A stretch of 64,000 nucleotides of DNA from Valencia hispanica. Its lineage: Eukaryota; Chordata; Actinopteri; Cyprinodontiformes; Valenciidae. Both the position numbers and the translations under genes were made by a program. This document shows positions 35,187-47,899 of this stretch, piece after piece (position 1 is the first letter of the stretch; the number at the start of each line of letters is the position of its first letter). Where the stretch lies: NCBI GenBank assembly GCA_963556495.2, contig OY747716.1, positions 17,062,540-17,126,539 on the forward strand, written 5' to 3'. Below the pieces are notes generated by a model. The model did not search any database. It saw only the letters and a program-made list of their open reading frames with translations, and was not told where the DNA came from.

Positions 35187-35689
35187 CAGTGGACCCCCGC
35201 CTACTTGCGGTTCAGTTTTCGTAGATTCACCTATTTGCGGATTTTTTCTCTGGAACGTGTCGCCGAAATATTTCAGAAAAGCCTGCCTGTTTGTGGATTT
35301 TATCATAGAGCATGTCTAAAATCTGAAACAAAATGCAGCTTGCGAAGCTGAAAGACCTAGTCACAGTGCTAATTGACATGCTACTGTTGACCCTGCAAAT
35401 AAAAATGCAGGCCATATTGGCTGGCATTTGTAAAGCAGCCAATTTATTTATTTATTTCCTTCATGCTGATTGGCTGGACGCCCAAGATCGGAGATAAGGA
35501 GGACTGTTGATGTTAGCTTCTGCTGTAGAGCTACTGTGCATATTAATGCATATTGAGGCACATTTTGTGTTTCAACTATTAAAATAGGCAGTTATAAGTG
35601 TTTTTAGAAGAGGTCTCTAGTATTTGCGTATTTTAGCTATCCATAGACGGCTGTAGTCCCTAACCCCCTAACCCTCACAAATACCGCTG
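35187..35689. mobile_element. pogo/Tigger-like MITE with TA target duplication
   Basis: The left end CAGTGGACCCCCGCC, then CACCTATTTGCGGATTTTTT, and the right end GTCCCTAACCCCCTAACC, then AATACCGCTG, match the ends of short mariner-superfamily elements (CAGTGG.CCCCGC ... CGAATACCG.. CTG) common in fish. TA is present on each side (35185-35186 and 35690-35691). The interior of about 500 bases has no transposase. The two ends are only weakly inverted outside the outermost bases. Confidence 0.65.
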
Positions 35690-35691
35690 TA

Positions 35692-36590
35692 TTCTTCAGT
35701 GTGGCAAATCCCATAAAGTAAGAGTCAGCAGCCTTTACTGTATCTCTCGTGTACCAACTGTATTCAGCGTCCAATTCTCTTCTTGAGTTTGCTTGAGAAT
35801 ATCCATGAAGTGCCATGGTTATTTTCCTATTTTATTGTGTTTCAGTTGGCAGTTCAGCTGCTTTCAGCGCAACCATACTCTGAGATGACCAGTCAGTTTT
35901 ATACAGATAAAGATACAAATATACAAGAAAAGTGAACACTTCAAGTTGGATAAAACATGCCATCAAGAATTACATGACAAATTTAGTGACACCTTTTGCT
36001 TACAGATCAAGCAGTAAACACTTATTGAATCACCCTTCAGTTTACAAGTCTGAAACAAATACCTGCACAAGTCCAGTTCTCTGACTGAATCAGCAGCTTA
36101 TAAAAAATGCTTATAGACCATAGCAGGCTTTTACACCAGAATGCTTGTCAAGGAAATTAAGCATAGGAATACAAACAAAAAGGGGGGGGGGATGGGTAGA
36201 ACAGGAGTCAGTGCATGTGATTAAACTGTAAGAAAATTGCTGAAGGGAATACTAATTTTTAGGCAGAAAAGCCAGACGTAAACCATTACCATCACTACCA
36301 CTTAGGCAGGTTCCAGTTGGGTAAAAAGAAGCAGTTACAGACAGAGGAATAAAGTAGCATTGAGTCAAGATGATGCATGAATGAAAAACTTGCTGGGTAC
36401 TATGGCAGTAAAAGATAAGAAGATGACTCCCTAGAGGAAGTAAGCTCATGTCAATTCATTGATGAAATGGAGCTGCTGTCAGGAGAACCAGTGGAGATGC
36501 AAAAAAAAGCCATAATTATGATTTTCTTTTGGATCAACGATTAGATTTTTTTCCCTCTACTTGATCGTTTTTATTGTTCTAACACATGCT
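35692..36590. other. Stretch without recognisable genes
   Basis: Nothing with a clear identity. A run of nine G residues lies at about 36182-36190. Confidence 0.5.
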
Positions 36591-36954
36591 TGTACTTCGA
36601 TCTTAATCTGACAAATGGCGCTACATCCTCAGGATTCCAGGACTGTCCTGTGTTTAGCTCCGTTTATCTTTCCATTATACAACTTATTCTAGCTTCTTGG
36701 TCCCTAATGAAAGAAGCATTTCTACAGCATGATCTTTCTCGCACCATGCTTCATTGTGGGGACGGTGTGTTCAGGCTTATGTGTGGTGCTAGCTTACCAC
36801 TACACACAGTGCTCTGTAGGTACGTCAACACGTTCTGTTATATGACCAGATCACTCTGATTTTTGCCTATTTTCTATCTCTACTACATGGCGTTGTAATG
36901 GCTGTCTGTCGGTAGTGGATAAAAGGGGGGGTTGTTGAGTGAAAGGTGTGTGAC

Positions 36955-37125
36955 TCTGGCACGTTCAGTAGAGTAGATGGCTAGTAAATCGGAGGGTTTT
37001 AGATTCGATTCCACTTTCTGCCTGTCACATGTTGATGGTGCCCTTTGACAAGGCATTAAACCCCAAGTTGCCTACCGATCTGCGTATGAATGTGTGTTAT
37101 GCAATCATGTAATTTTATGTTAGTA
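36955..37125 (+). repeat. Degenerate tRNA-derived SINE
   Basis: A worn B-box-like sequence (AGATTCGATTCC near 37011) follows a region with GTAGAGTAGATGGCTAGTAA. Downstream CCCTTTGACAAGGCATTAAA and CCCCAAGTTGCC match the body of a widespread fish tRNA SINE. No target duplication was found. Older than the SINE at 8117-8310. Confidence 0.55.
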
Positions 37126-37140
37126 AAATTGTTAAATATA

Positions 37141-37164
37141 TGTATATGTATATGTATATGTATT
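37141..37164. repeat. (TATGTA)n simple repeat
   Basis: Four near-perfect TATGTA units. Confidence 0.9.
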
Positions 37165-37615
37165 TAACAGTGCGCGATGCCTGAACATGTATTGAGCGTG
37201 TGTGAGATTTAAACGAACACATAGCGTAACACCACAAAATATTGTTTGTTCACATAGAAATATGCGCTTTCATTAGTCTAACTGCATGCTCAGGTTAGGG
37301 CAACAATTATAAAGCTATACAGTGTTTTTTACGAAACTGCTGGAAAAGTGAGGGTGTTAACGCACCCTCATCCCCCACGTTTGCGACACCCGTGCATAAA
37401 GGCCTGATTTGTGGACTGCAACACCGAGAGTTGTATTGTTGACATTTCCTGCTGCCTGAGCTGTGAATCTCTGCAGCTCCTCCAGAGTACCCATCGGCCT
37501 CTTGGCTGCATCTCTTATTAATGCTCTACTTGCTTAGAATACGGTTTTCTAATCCAACCCGGCTTTAACATTCCTCACATCTCTGACCTGTCTGGTCTTT
37601 TCCTTAGTTTTTAAG

Positions 37616-40600
37616 TTAGTAAGTTCTGAAGGCTTTAGTTTGTAGTTAGGGGAAGAGTTTTATTTGTGGGTAACGCCCGGTCCGATGTGTAGACAACCTG
37701 CTCTGGTCAGCTCTCAGTCGACCTGTGGCTGAGTGATGGATCTCTGACAGCTATTGACTCGGAGAGAAGAGCGGAGGGGAGTAAATCGAGGGTCACTGGA
37801 AGGTGTATGTCAGAGAAGGGAAGTTGCAATTGTCCGTCCAGTTCTCCACAAGACACAAGTCACACCTCATTAGGTGGTAGTGGAAAAGGCAGTCCTGTCT
37901 GCCGAGAAGGCACCATCTTCCAGCCACAAACACATACACACACAAACACACGCACACACTCCTGCCCCAATTACCCATATCCTGTCCCTTGAGCTGACTG
38001 GCTGAGTTATGCTGACAGGCACCCCTCTGAAAAGTGAGGGGAGAAAGTCAAAAGAAAGGGATGGAAGGAGGAGAGGGGGAAGAACTGACGGAAGGGTGAA
38101 AGCTGGGAGAGGAGAACAGAGGAGGAGAGAGAGAATAGACAGAGAGGGGACAAGGGGGGGAAGCGCATGACGTGGCACAAGGCAGAATGAATCACGTCTC
38201 CCTGTCAACTGCCGCACACTGTAAATGGATGGGCCTGCAATCTCACCATCAGCGCCTTATCTGTGTAACCTGAAGGAAAAAAAAAGTTTGCAAAAACGAG
38301 AGACAGAAGCATAAAAAAAATTGAGGAGTTTCATCCGCTGCAAACTCACCGTAATTTGTTACATTTTGTAAAGACAAATATGACAGGAGGGAATTACTCT
38401 GCCACTATGGTAGCAGCCATTTGCAAATGCCATAAAACGCAGGTATAAATCTCCTCCACAGATCCACTTAATCTCCGACTTGCGGGCTCTTCGGCGGCAG
38501 CTGTCTCCATCAAAGCTTGTGTTTACAGCGAGACTTCGGTTTAAAAAGTATTGTAGAACAGTGATAGAATTGGCTGGTATACAGCGCGGTGACTGATGTT
38601 TTTCTTTTGACAGTAAAAAAAAAACCCAGCTGGGTGCGAGATGATTTTGACAGGTCTGCTACCGAGGCAGCAAAGACCCTTCAGCAACCATGTGTTTTAC
38701 AGCTAACTGCATGGCTAACTCTTGAAAGAACTCAAGCAAAGTTCTAGCGAAGAGCTTCACTGTACTTTGTAAATGGCCAAAGATAAAAAAAAAGCATGGT
38801 AGAGATGGTAAAAAATGTTTGTGTTTTGTAAACTTTCAGGTTTCCCAATGTCACAGAGGATCATAAGCGTGCACAGTAGATGGCAACAACTGCAAATAAC
38901 AGGCCTACACAAAGAGCCGAGTTTCAGTGCGATTTGTTTGGTCTAGTAAACACTACAATGCATATTAGAGGCCTTTTATGTGGATTCTGAAGATTTTTCA
39001 GTCAGCCAGATGTAACTCTGAGTAACTCAGTTAAGACAGAAGAAATGTTCTTATGGCAACCAGTTGAGCCTCATATCTTCAGGATCATCTTAAAAACTTG
39101 TAGGGATCTATTCATATAACCTTTTTTGTTTTGTTTTGATTTATTCGGTGCATTTGTGTGCACATTCGCCACGCGTAAAACCAGTATTTTGCTGCTCTCG
39201 GCTCAGTCATCGGACATGTCAGCAGTCAACAGTCAAACAGATGAATCCACTGCTACAACCTAGCCCTAAACACTGCACAATGTGCTTAAACACAATAGAG
39301 CACTTGATTTTGTACCTTGTGGATAAGTGAATTATACCTCGTGCTGTAATTAAAAACAGACTTTCGGTCAGCTGGTTTGGATAAGCCCCATCACTAGTCG
39401 GTCTGCTGGGTGGTAATTTTTGGGAGTTGTAGTCGATGATGAAGTTATTTTGGTAGGATACATTGTTGGTACCTGATAATAAAATCTGTCCATTCCTCTT
39501 CACCCCTGGTCATCTTCAAAACCCATTTGCCTACATTTTTCATTGCCAGATTATCCAGAAACCTAGCAGTATTCTCACCCTATGGTTCAGGGGTTGTTGT
39601 TTTTTTTGCAATTGAACGGAACACAAGCAGGCCTTAATGAAGAACAAATTTACATTAAATGTCCTGAAAAAGCCCCCACAAATGGTGGTACTTTATACTT
39701 TACACCTACTGTGAAACTGAGGGCCTTGGGTTTGAAACCCTGTATGAATGGATTTAGTTCTGGAGTCGTGGTGTTGTGTTGACAGTGGGGTTGTAACAAG
39801 ATCTTGTCTCAGTTAGGTGACTGCTACCTTGCAAGCACTAGCCAGTTGTGATCATGCCCCTACTACTCCTAAATAATCGGTTTGGGAGCATTATGGGTTT
39901 AAAGAGGGTATGATGAGCTACATCACAATCACAGCGGACCGTATCAATAGCAACTGGAAAATCATAAATGTTGTACTGCAGACCATGCATTGTTGATGCA
40001 CTGTCCTAAGTTCTGAAGAGTTAAAAAACAAAATCAGAGAAATAAAGACATTAGTTTGTTGAGTTTGTGGCTAAATCACAAAACAAGTGCAGAATAAAGG
40101 TCTTTTTGAGGCATTCATTTGATCTTTGAAGTTTTCTTGAAAGTAATATTAAAATATTTTCCCGTCTCGATCCGTGAACTCCATTTCGTTTCTTATTTTG
40201 TGAGTTTTAGGGATTGTTACACTCCTAGTTGACAGTGGTGCCAATTAAAGATGGCTTTGGAGTGATTTGCCCTTTCATACGTATGTATGGAGAATTATTG
40301 TTTTCTCTCCTTTTCACTCCTTTCCCTCCTTTGGCATTTTGCATCTTTAAAGCCAATGAAATTGTTTTCTCTCTCAGGGCTGCTGGTCTCACAAGCCAAC
40401 ATTTTCTGGACACATTATTTAGGAAGAACCTTTTTCTTTTGTAGTGTTTGAAAACAACATTGTTATTGGTCAGAAATTTGACGTGGCATAAGTTAAAACA
40501 GAAAATTGCAAATGGTTCAATCATTTAAATTTAAATTTCTGATAAAGCATAAAATGTTGTGGCTACCGCAAAATATGTTTTTATTCTTCAAATACACATT

Positions 40601-43600
40601 CAAATTTCTCTGTTATTTCCAAGTTTGTGGAGGCCATAAAGTTCTCATTGTTTCTTACCCAACTTTTTTTAGTGCAAAATGGAGCCGCCTGTACAGAATG
40701 GAGTTAATTAGTGATAGTCAATACTTTAAAGTAATATTTTTATCCATAGCAGTATTCTACTGCAAGGACTTGGTTGGTTTTTCGTTTGATGAGAAGTTCG
40801 ATTCTGTTATTTTTCTTAACAGTCAATTTTTCCAAACTGGATTCCTAAAAAAATGTAAATGGATAAAAATGGGAATAAAGAATCTTTAGAAAATAGTCAA
40901 ATGAAACAATCAAGCAAAACAAAAATAAACAATTTGTGAGATTTTAGCTATTTTTTACGACCATCTAACAACTAACTTCAGAGAAAGCCATCTTTATTAG
41001 GGAATTCTGTCAATACAGCAGGACAGCTCAAGAAGAAATACTCAAAAAGGACAAAGTCTCAAACATAGATTCCAGACCCAAACTTGTTTTCTTGGTCTCA
41101 TAATTACAACTATTTCTGTTTTTACCGCACAAAAATATGGTATGAGATATTTTTGACACTGGAAGATCTCGTGGCACATTATTCGCTTACTGATTACAGC
41201 CTCACAGGACAGCTTTTTTGTAGGAATAGAAGCACTTGCTTGCATAAAAGGTGAATGTGGCGTTTGCTGAAGGAGACAAAAACTAAAGAATGAAGGTGCT
41301 TTTTATCTGTCTTTCAATGGGAGCAATTTGTGCTTTTTTGTCATTCAAGCAGAAACCGGTTTAAAGCAAAAAGGGAAAACTTTGATAACTTTAACACTTG
41401 TTTTTGGTTAGAGATAACTTTATTATGGTGCTTGATTATCCAAAGATAATACTGAAACAAGTAAGCCTGCCCAAACACAACACATAATAGGATTGTTTTG
41501 GTCGCTCATGGATCTTGCCTATTGAGAGGCACCTGCAACCTGTTGGTCAACAAGTCGCTCTTTGCTTTCTAACATGTGCTTCCGGCTCAAACCCGTAGCC
41601 GTCCGCTAGCGTGTTGCGGTGAATTTCTTTCCCTCGTGTCCTAAAGACAAACTGAATGTGTAATGTGTCTTCAATTTGAGGCATTAACAACAGCAATGAG
41701 AGATGATCACACAATGAGCAGCATTATTAGTGCCTCAGACAATGAGTGATGAGTCCAGTCTCCCCCTTAATTTATGCGTTGCTACTTTGTCTTGTCACTG
41801 CTGTTCAGCTCGAAGGATTTTCCTTCCAGCTCGAGGAAGGTAGGTTTGAGCGAAGGATCTGGGGGGGGGGGGGTGAAGGTGAAATAAAACTGGAAATGTG
41901 ACTGTAATGCAGCTTGCGAGTGGAAGCGTGGATTTTCTACTTCCTCTCTGACCAAATCCCACCATTTCAGGAGATTAACCTCGGCATGCGATAAATGTTC
42001 GACTTCTTCTTCCCCTCCAATTTCCTTGGAGCTAGAAACTCCAGAAGCCAGCACGGCATGTAAGATAAAAAATGATCACCTAATTCACTCAAGCACAAAA
42101 TACAATTCTGGAGAGACGAGGGGGAAAGCGGCAAAAGAGAGAAAGAGAGGGGAAGGGGGGGCACAACCTCATCTGCCGTTCAGAAAATTTCCTCCGTCAA
42201 TTATTATTAAATGAAGCACTTATTCAGAGGGACCTGTGCATAGCAAATAGGTCGTGGCTCTATGATTGTCTGTGGAAATTCTACTTTTTCTCTTATCCTG
42301 TGGGATTAATCGTATTGTTCGTCTCTCCCCGCGACCCTCGGTGCACCTCACAAGGCAGCTGCACTGGAATGCCGTTGATTGCTGAAGGTGCCCTTTGCAG
42401 ATTGCTCCTGCTACCATGCCATTTAAATGGAGTTGTTAATAAAAATGTAGCGATGATTGCCTTTCAGTCGCCCACCCCTAATTCTGCTTCGGCTGATGGC
42501 TGCTACAGGACAAATTCAGGATTTGGGCTAACCATGAAGCTACGGTCAAATGCTAAAGTTTTCTGATTGTACTTTCTTGCTCCAAATTAAAATCAGGAAT
42601 AAGTAAGAAATCAAAGTGGGTGTTAATGCCGCCTCTCAACTTTTTTTTTCTTCTTTTTTTAAGGTACACACACATGTTTGACATAATCAGTGCAAAATGA
42701 GGTTGTTCGAAAGAAATCCTTTAGACTGAACCCAACAGTACATGTGGGCGTCACATGTAAATGTTTCCTTGAGTCAGAAATGCAGTAGTAATGGAATCAC
42801 AGACATGAACAGCGACACTGCATGTTGCATTTAACTGCAGCATATAGCTAATTCCAGTCTGAATAAGTAATCAAGGTTGTTGTTTTTTCATTTTACATTT
42901 GATTTAATTTATTTGGAGTCTTTGAGTAGTTGGCATGGGTGGAGGTTAGAACCCACTACCAAATGCTGGTAAATTCATCACGTCAGATAAATTCAAAGTA
43001 AGTACAAGATTTTTCTTCTATAGCTGACCTATTGGTGGTAGCAGTGTGCCGGAGCTGCCTCTAAGCTGCTGGAAAGGTTTTTATAAGTAGAAGAAGACCT
43101 AAATAGTTATGCGTTATTACACTGCCGGTGGAAAGCGGTTGCTTAAATCACCAAACTTAAAAGACAGGCCTGAAACAAGTTACCTTTTTTTATAAGAAGA
43201 GTGATCTAACAGGACTGACATTAGGAAGTCACTAGCTGGAGAGGGACCTGTTTTGTTCCAGTCGTTGGCAGCAGGTTATTTCACACATTTCAGACAATTT
43301 CTTGCACTTTGACAACAGGTAATGAAATGTGGTGATATGGATCTGATAAATAATGTCATTGACTGCCACCGGTGTAGAATAAAAATAATATATATGCTGT
43401 ATAATACATATAATATTTATTTAGCAATAAAATCAATTATTACTAATCTGTCAGGTAAGGTAGGCTTCTTCATTTGGAAAACTTTACTTTTTAATCTACT
43501 GTCCAATTTAATTGAAACGAAAAATACTGCATGTAGAGCATTTTTCTTTCTTTGTCTAAAGGTGAATTGTACAATCTGGACAAGCAAAATTGGAAGATTG

Positions 43601-43664
43601 AGCTTTACTTTTTTCAGGAAGCACAAAAAAACAACTGGAGCAAAAAAACAAGATATTTAGATTA
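37616..43664. other. Stretch without recognisable genes; polypurine tracts
   Basis: An almost pure G/A tract of about 130 bases runs from 38032 to 38161. A CA-rich simple repeat lies at 37925-37960. A run of about 12 G residues lies near 41860-41872, and a G/A tract near 42115-42160. The block 42290-42560 has balanced composition and looks unique. The 40.1-41.4 kb part is A+T-rich with no recognisable element. No exon or RNA gene could be supported. Confidence 0.45.
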
Positions 43665-44169
43665 CAAATGAATGAATGAATGAATTATTTATTTATTTAT
43701 TTGAACATATTTGAACATATTTATCATAACATAATTTCGGCAAAATAAAATTAATTGATATGTTCAAAGGGAGCAGGGAGAAGCATAAGCTTTTTTAGTT
43801 TCCTGCCCCTTTATCCGTTTACTCAAAAATCAAAAGGAACAGTGTCATTTACATCAGTTCGCCATGGTATTCTCTAAAATTGTCTTTGATCAAATGTCCC
43901 ATTTACGCCTTTACATACAGAATATTTCAGCATCCATTTTCCCATTTACCCACAGCAATCAACATTCACCACTACACACAATTACAAACATACCCCATTA
44001 TCTTTTATACTATATACACTTATATATACAAATATATTAACACCCCCACACCAATCATTGGATCTTGTCCAGTTAGTATCCCTCTTCCTCCCTATACCTC
44101 ATGAAAACCATATTTATATACCACTTTCTGAACTGGGTCATACTTGGACATTGCTTTAATTCATTATTT

Positions 44170-45426
44170 TTATCCATTCCATAATTTTACTCCACAAACA
44201 GAAATGCACTGACTTTTTACTGTTGTTCGCACAGATGGGTGTTTTAAATTCCATTCTTCCCTCAGATTATATTGTTTGTCTCTATATGAGAAATGTTTTT
44301 GTATATTACCTGGGAGTAGTTTGTTAGTACCTTTATGAATTATTTGTAATGTCAAAAATTGAACTATGTCAGCAAACTTTAGTACTCGTGATTTCAAAAA
44401 CAGGTTGTTAGTGTGATCTCTATAACCAGCTTTATTAATGATCCTAATGGCTTTCTTCTGTAATAATGTTATTAGTGATAATGTAGTTTTATAAGTGTTG
44501 CCCCAAACCTCTGCACAATAATTCAGATATGGTTGCACCAGTGCACAATATAACATATGAAGAATGTTGTGACCCAGGAAATGTTTTACTTTGTTTAATA
44601 TGGAAATGCTTCTTACAGTTTTGTTGTGAATGTATTTTATGTGTTGTTTCCAACTTATTTTATTGTTCATTATGACACCCAGAAATTTATAATGATTCAC
44701 CCTTTCAATAAGTACACCATCAATATCCATCAAAATTTGTGTATTTACTTTATTGTTCCCAAATAACATGAATTTAGTTTTACTTAAATTCAATGATAAT
44801 TTATTTTTATCAAACCATTTTTTCACTTTAGACATTTCTGCAGAAAGTATTTCCATTACCTCATTTAATTTTCCCCCTGAACAAAAAATGTTTGTGTCAT
44901 TGGCAAACATCACAAACTTTAATATTTTTGAAACCTTACAGATATCATTAATATACAAAAGAAATAACTCTGGACCCAATACTGAACCCTGTGGTACACC
45001 ACAAGCAATGTCCAAGTATGATGACGAAAACTGTCCCATCTTCACAAATTGCTTCCTGTGACTCAAATAGCTTTTTATCCACTGCAAAACAATCCCCCTG
45101 ATCCCATACCGTTCCAATTTATTGATTAATGTGTTATGATCAATTGTGTCGAAGGCCTTCTGAAGATCCAGAAAAATTCCAACAGCAAAATGTTTCCGAT
45201 CTATTGCTTTTGGAATTTCCTCAACAGAATCCATTAATGCTAGTGATGTTGATCTATTGGCTCTAAAGCCATACTCACTTTCTGTTGGTCTCATATATTT
45301 ATCTAAAAATAAATCCAGTCTTTTAATAAACAATTTTTCTAGGATTTTGGAGAGTTGTGGAAGTAATGAGACAGGCCTGTAATTAGTGAAACTGTGTTTA
45401 TCTCCAGTCTTAAACAGTGGCACCAC
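44170..45426 (-). pseudogene. LINE reverse transcriptase with FADD to FAND change
   Basis: The longest open frame in the window (418 codons), covering nearly the whole reverse transcriptase. Motifs: NYRPVSLLPQLSKILEK, GFRANRSTSLAL, FLDLQKAFDTIDH (motif A, aspartate present), GVPQGSVLGPELFLLYINDI (motif B) and KFVMFANDTNIF. The last is motif C, normally YADD/FADD; the first aspartate is asparagine (codon 44901-44899, complement AAT). This aspartate coordinates a catalytic metal ion in reverse transcriptases, so polymerase activity is expected to be lost. The C-terminal region ends SVCGVKLWNG and stops shortly before the family end. Confidence 0.85.
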
Positions 45427-46203
45427 TATTTTCTATTTTCATCTGGTTTGGAAATGTTCCGGTTTGAAATGATAAATTACAGATATAAGTAAGTGGTTTT
45501 ACAATCCCCCCAATAACATTTTTCACTGTTTTGCCATCGATATCATTATAATCAGTTGATGTTTTACTTTCACATTTATTTACTAGATCTATGATCTCCA
45601 TTTCTTCCACTGCTGTGAAAAACATTGAACTGGGATTTTGCTCAATATTATTACTGATTTCCACTGACGAAGCATCAGGTATTTGTTTTGCCAGGTTCAG
45701 CCCAATATTAACAAAAAATTTATTAAATCCATTGACTATATCCCTCATATTTTCTATCTTACTATTATTATCAAAAAAGTATTATGGGTAATTATGCTGT
45801 CTGGACTGATTTTTAATAATAATTTTCCTTTTATATTATTTTTATATTTAGCTATCATCTTACTATAGTATTCCTTCCTACTTTTTCTTATAATATTTGT
45901 CAACTTATTTTAGTATTTTTTCTATTTGGATTCTGCCTCTTTGGTTCTTTGCTTTAAAAAATCTTTATACGAATTATTTTCCTTTTTACAAGCATTTTGT
46001 TATCCTTTACTAATCCAAGGTTGATCTGTGTGTTTTTGCTTTACATTCAACGGAATAAATGGACAATTCTGATTGTATAATGTGTTAAATATTGTTAAAA
46101 ATTGATCATATGCCTTGTCCGCATCAGTTTCTCTGAAGACCATGTCCCAGTTTTGTGCCCCGAGATCATCCCTCAGAGCTCTCATAGTTTCCTGTGACTT
46201 CAT
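45410..46203 (-). pseudogene. LINE ORF2 linker region, frameshifted pieces
   Basis: Connects endonuclease and reverse transcriptase. Open pieces at 46203-46000 (ALRDDLGAQNWDMVF and PWISKG, the typical DQPWIT-like end of the linker) and 45748-45410 (GFNKFFVNIG, VNKCESKTSTDYNDIDGKTV). The second piece leads into the polymerase start, but a frameshift near 45426 separates them. About 250 bases between the pieces are rich in A+T with several stops. Confidence 0.7.
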
Positions 46204-46214
46204 TCGTTTATAAT

Positions 46215-46997
46215 TTAAAAAAATTCCTTTTGCTGGTATCTATGATAGTTGTCATCATAAACTACAAAGACTGGCAGATGGTCACTGATGTCATTGATTA
46301 ATAATCCACTTCTTGTATTATTTTTGATGTCGTTAGTAAATATATTGTCAATTAAAGTAGCACAGTATGGCTTAATTCTGGTAGGTTTTGTAATTTTGGG
46401 ATATAAGCTCATGCTGTACATTGTGCTGATAAATTCTTCTGTCATGTTATGCTTCTTTGGGTTGAGCAGGTTAATGTTGAAATCCCAACAAATATAAACA
46501 ACTTTCTGATTAGTTTTTGAATATGCCTCTTCCAGCCAATCCTTAAAAACAACTATATTAGAGCCTGGGGCTCTATAAACACAACTAATTATTATAGTTT
46601 TCTTTTTTTCCTTAGCGATTTCAATTGTTAAACATTCAAAATGGTTATCAATCACAGTTGTCACACTGTCAATAACTTTAGAGTTCAAGCTTTTATCCAC
46701 ATACAGCGCCACTCCACCACCACTCTTGTTGTTTCTGTTTAAATAGTTAGCTTCATATCCATCTAATTCAAAGTCCATTCCTTTATCAGTGCAGATCCAT
46801 GTTTCAGATATAGCAATTATTCTAAACGGATTTGTAAATAACTTTAAATAGTCCTTTATGTTGTCAAAATTGGCATACATGCTTCTACTGTTGAAATGAA
46901 TTATAGATAATTTACTGTCACTGTTGAAAGTTTGATTGTACTCCTCCTCTGTGTAGAACTGACAGCTGTCGCAGCTGTGAAAGAAAAAGTTGTTCAT
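46215..46997 (-). pseudogene. LINE ORF2 endonuclease domain
   Basis: A 260-codon open frame carrying an apurinic-type endonuclease. Motifs in order: LSIIHFNSRSM near the N-terminus, AISETWI (catalytic glutamate), GGGVALYVDK, VYRAPGSN, YICWDFNINLL and ISDHLPVFVVY (catalytic histidine context). In family members the DFN block normally follows glycine (GDFN); here it is WDFN. ORF2 then changes frame at about 46210, so the polymerase is separated from this domain. Confidence 0.8.
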
Positions 46998-47176
46998 CTA
47001 GACCCAGTAGATGACTCAGGGAGTCTGATGGTTTATGGTCTGTATAGGTGAAGGTTCTCAGTTCCAGGTCGCTATGAAGGGTTGTTCTTTCTCTCAGATG
47101 GTTGAAGCTTCTGCATAAAGATGACTGAGTGCTGATAGGTCCTGTCATGGTTGTGTGTTGTGTTCATACCTCCAGT

Positions 47177-47899
47177 TTAGGCTGACTGCTCGTACTTATC
47201 CAGTTCGCTGATGTTTCTGATGACCAGTACTTTAGCTTGCTCCGGTGTTCCGTTTAATTTGATGAATACTTTGCAGTGTGTAGTCCATGTGCGTTGAATC
47301 CTTCCTTGTTTTTTCAGGCTGCGCGCTCTTCTGGCGATGTCGGCGTTTCTTTTAGTCAGGTGATCATTCATGTACACATTGGAGCCCTTCAGCTTTTTCC
47401 CTTCAGCTTTTTCACTTGTTTTAACAAGGCGATTTTATGCTTTCTGTCAGCGAACCGTAGGATGATGGCTGGTTTATCATTCTCCTTACTCCGTGATAGA
47501 GGGTGGCAAACCTTTATTTTGTCACCCTCTATTTCGATTCCTTTTGAGTGAAAGTAGGTAACAACCTGCTGCTCCACCGAGCTGACATCCTCCTCACTGG
47601 ACTCCTCTGTGCAGTCAGCGGTCACGGCCCGGGAATATGAACGGGGTTTTATGCGAAGCCCCGTGATAATTACGTCGTTCATTCTAGTATATTGTTGAAG
47701 ATCCTCAACTCGGCTTTCCAGGTACGCCAGCCGTTTTTCCTTCTCGGCGTTCTGAGTCCGGAGCGCCTTCACTTCCTCCTCCAGGCCCAGGATCGCTTTC
47801 CGCTGCACTTTCACAATAGAAATCTCCTCCGACATGAATTCCAGCGATTGTTTTAATGTCATCACCATCTTCTACTGTCAGTACCTTCTTTGGGCCCAT
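47177..47899 (-). pseudogene. LINE ORF1 protein (coiled coil, RNA-binding), frameshifted
   Basis: ORF1 proteins bind LINE RNA and act as chaperones. It starts MGPKKVLTVEDGDD at 47899, then shifts frame. The next open section (47868-47389) contains a heptad-like stretch with KVQRKAILGLEEEVKALRTQ and KEKRLAYLESRVEDLQ, a coiled coil, and then an RNA-binding region (NDVIITGLRI ... DKPAIILRFADRKHKIALLK). After another shift it continues as VYMNDHLTKRNADIARRARSL and ends ISELDKYEQSA at 47177. This arrangement resembles L1-type ORF1 (Transposase_22 fold). At least two frameshifts are present. Confidence 0.75.

Larger units (their letters stand above)
36600..37615 (-). mobile_element. Tc1 relic in two pieces, split by other insertions
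   Basis: Two antisense Tc1 pieces in the same orientation. The first (about 36690-36860) contains CATGCTTCATTGTGGGGACG and continues past TATGACCAGATCACTCT. The second (about 37395-37615) contains GGCCTGATTTGTGGACTG, GAATCTCTGCAGCTCCTCCA, GAGTACCCATCGGCCTCTTG and a leader-like tail. Between them, 36870-37390, is unrelated DNA including a degenerate SINE. The order fits one Tc1 copy interrupted later. Confidence 0.7.

Noticed and set aside
39710..39790. GGGTTTGAAACCC as a tRNA-like B box
   Set aside because: Palindromic coincidence; no cloverleaf or A box can be formed nearby.
40506..40889. 127-codon open frame rich in F, K and I
   Set aside because: A+T-rich sequence with low-complexity hydrophobic translation; no recognisable family.
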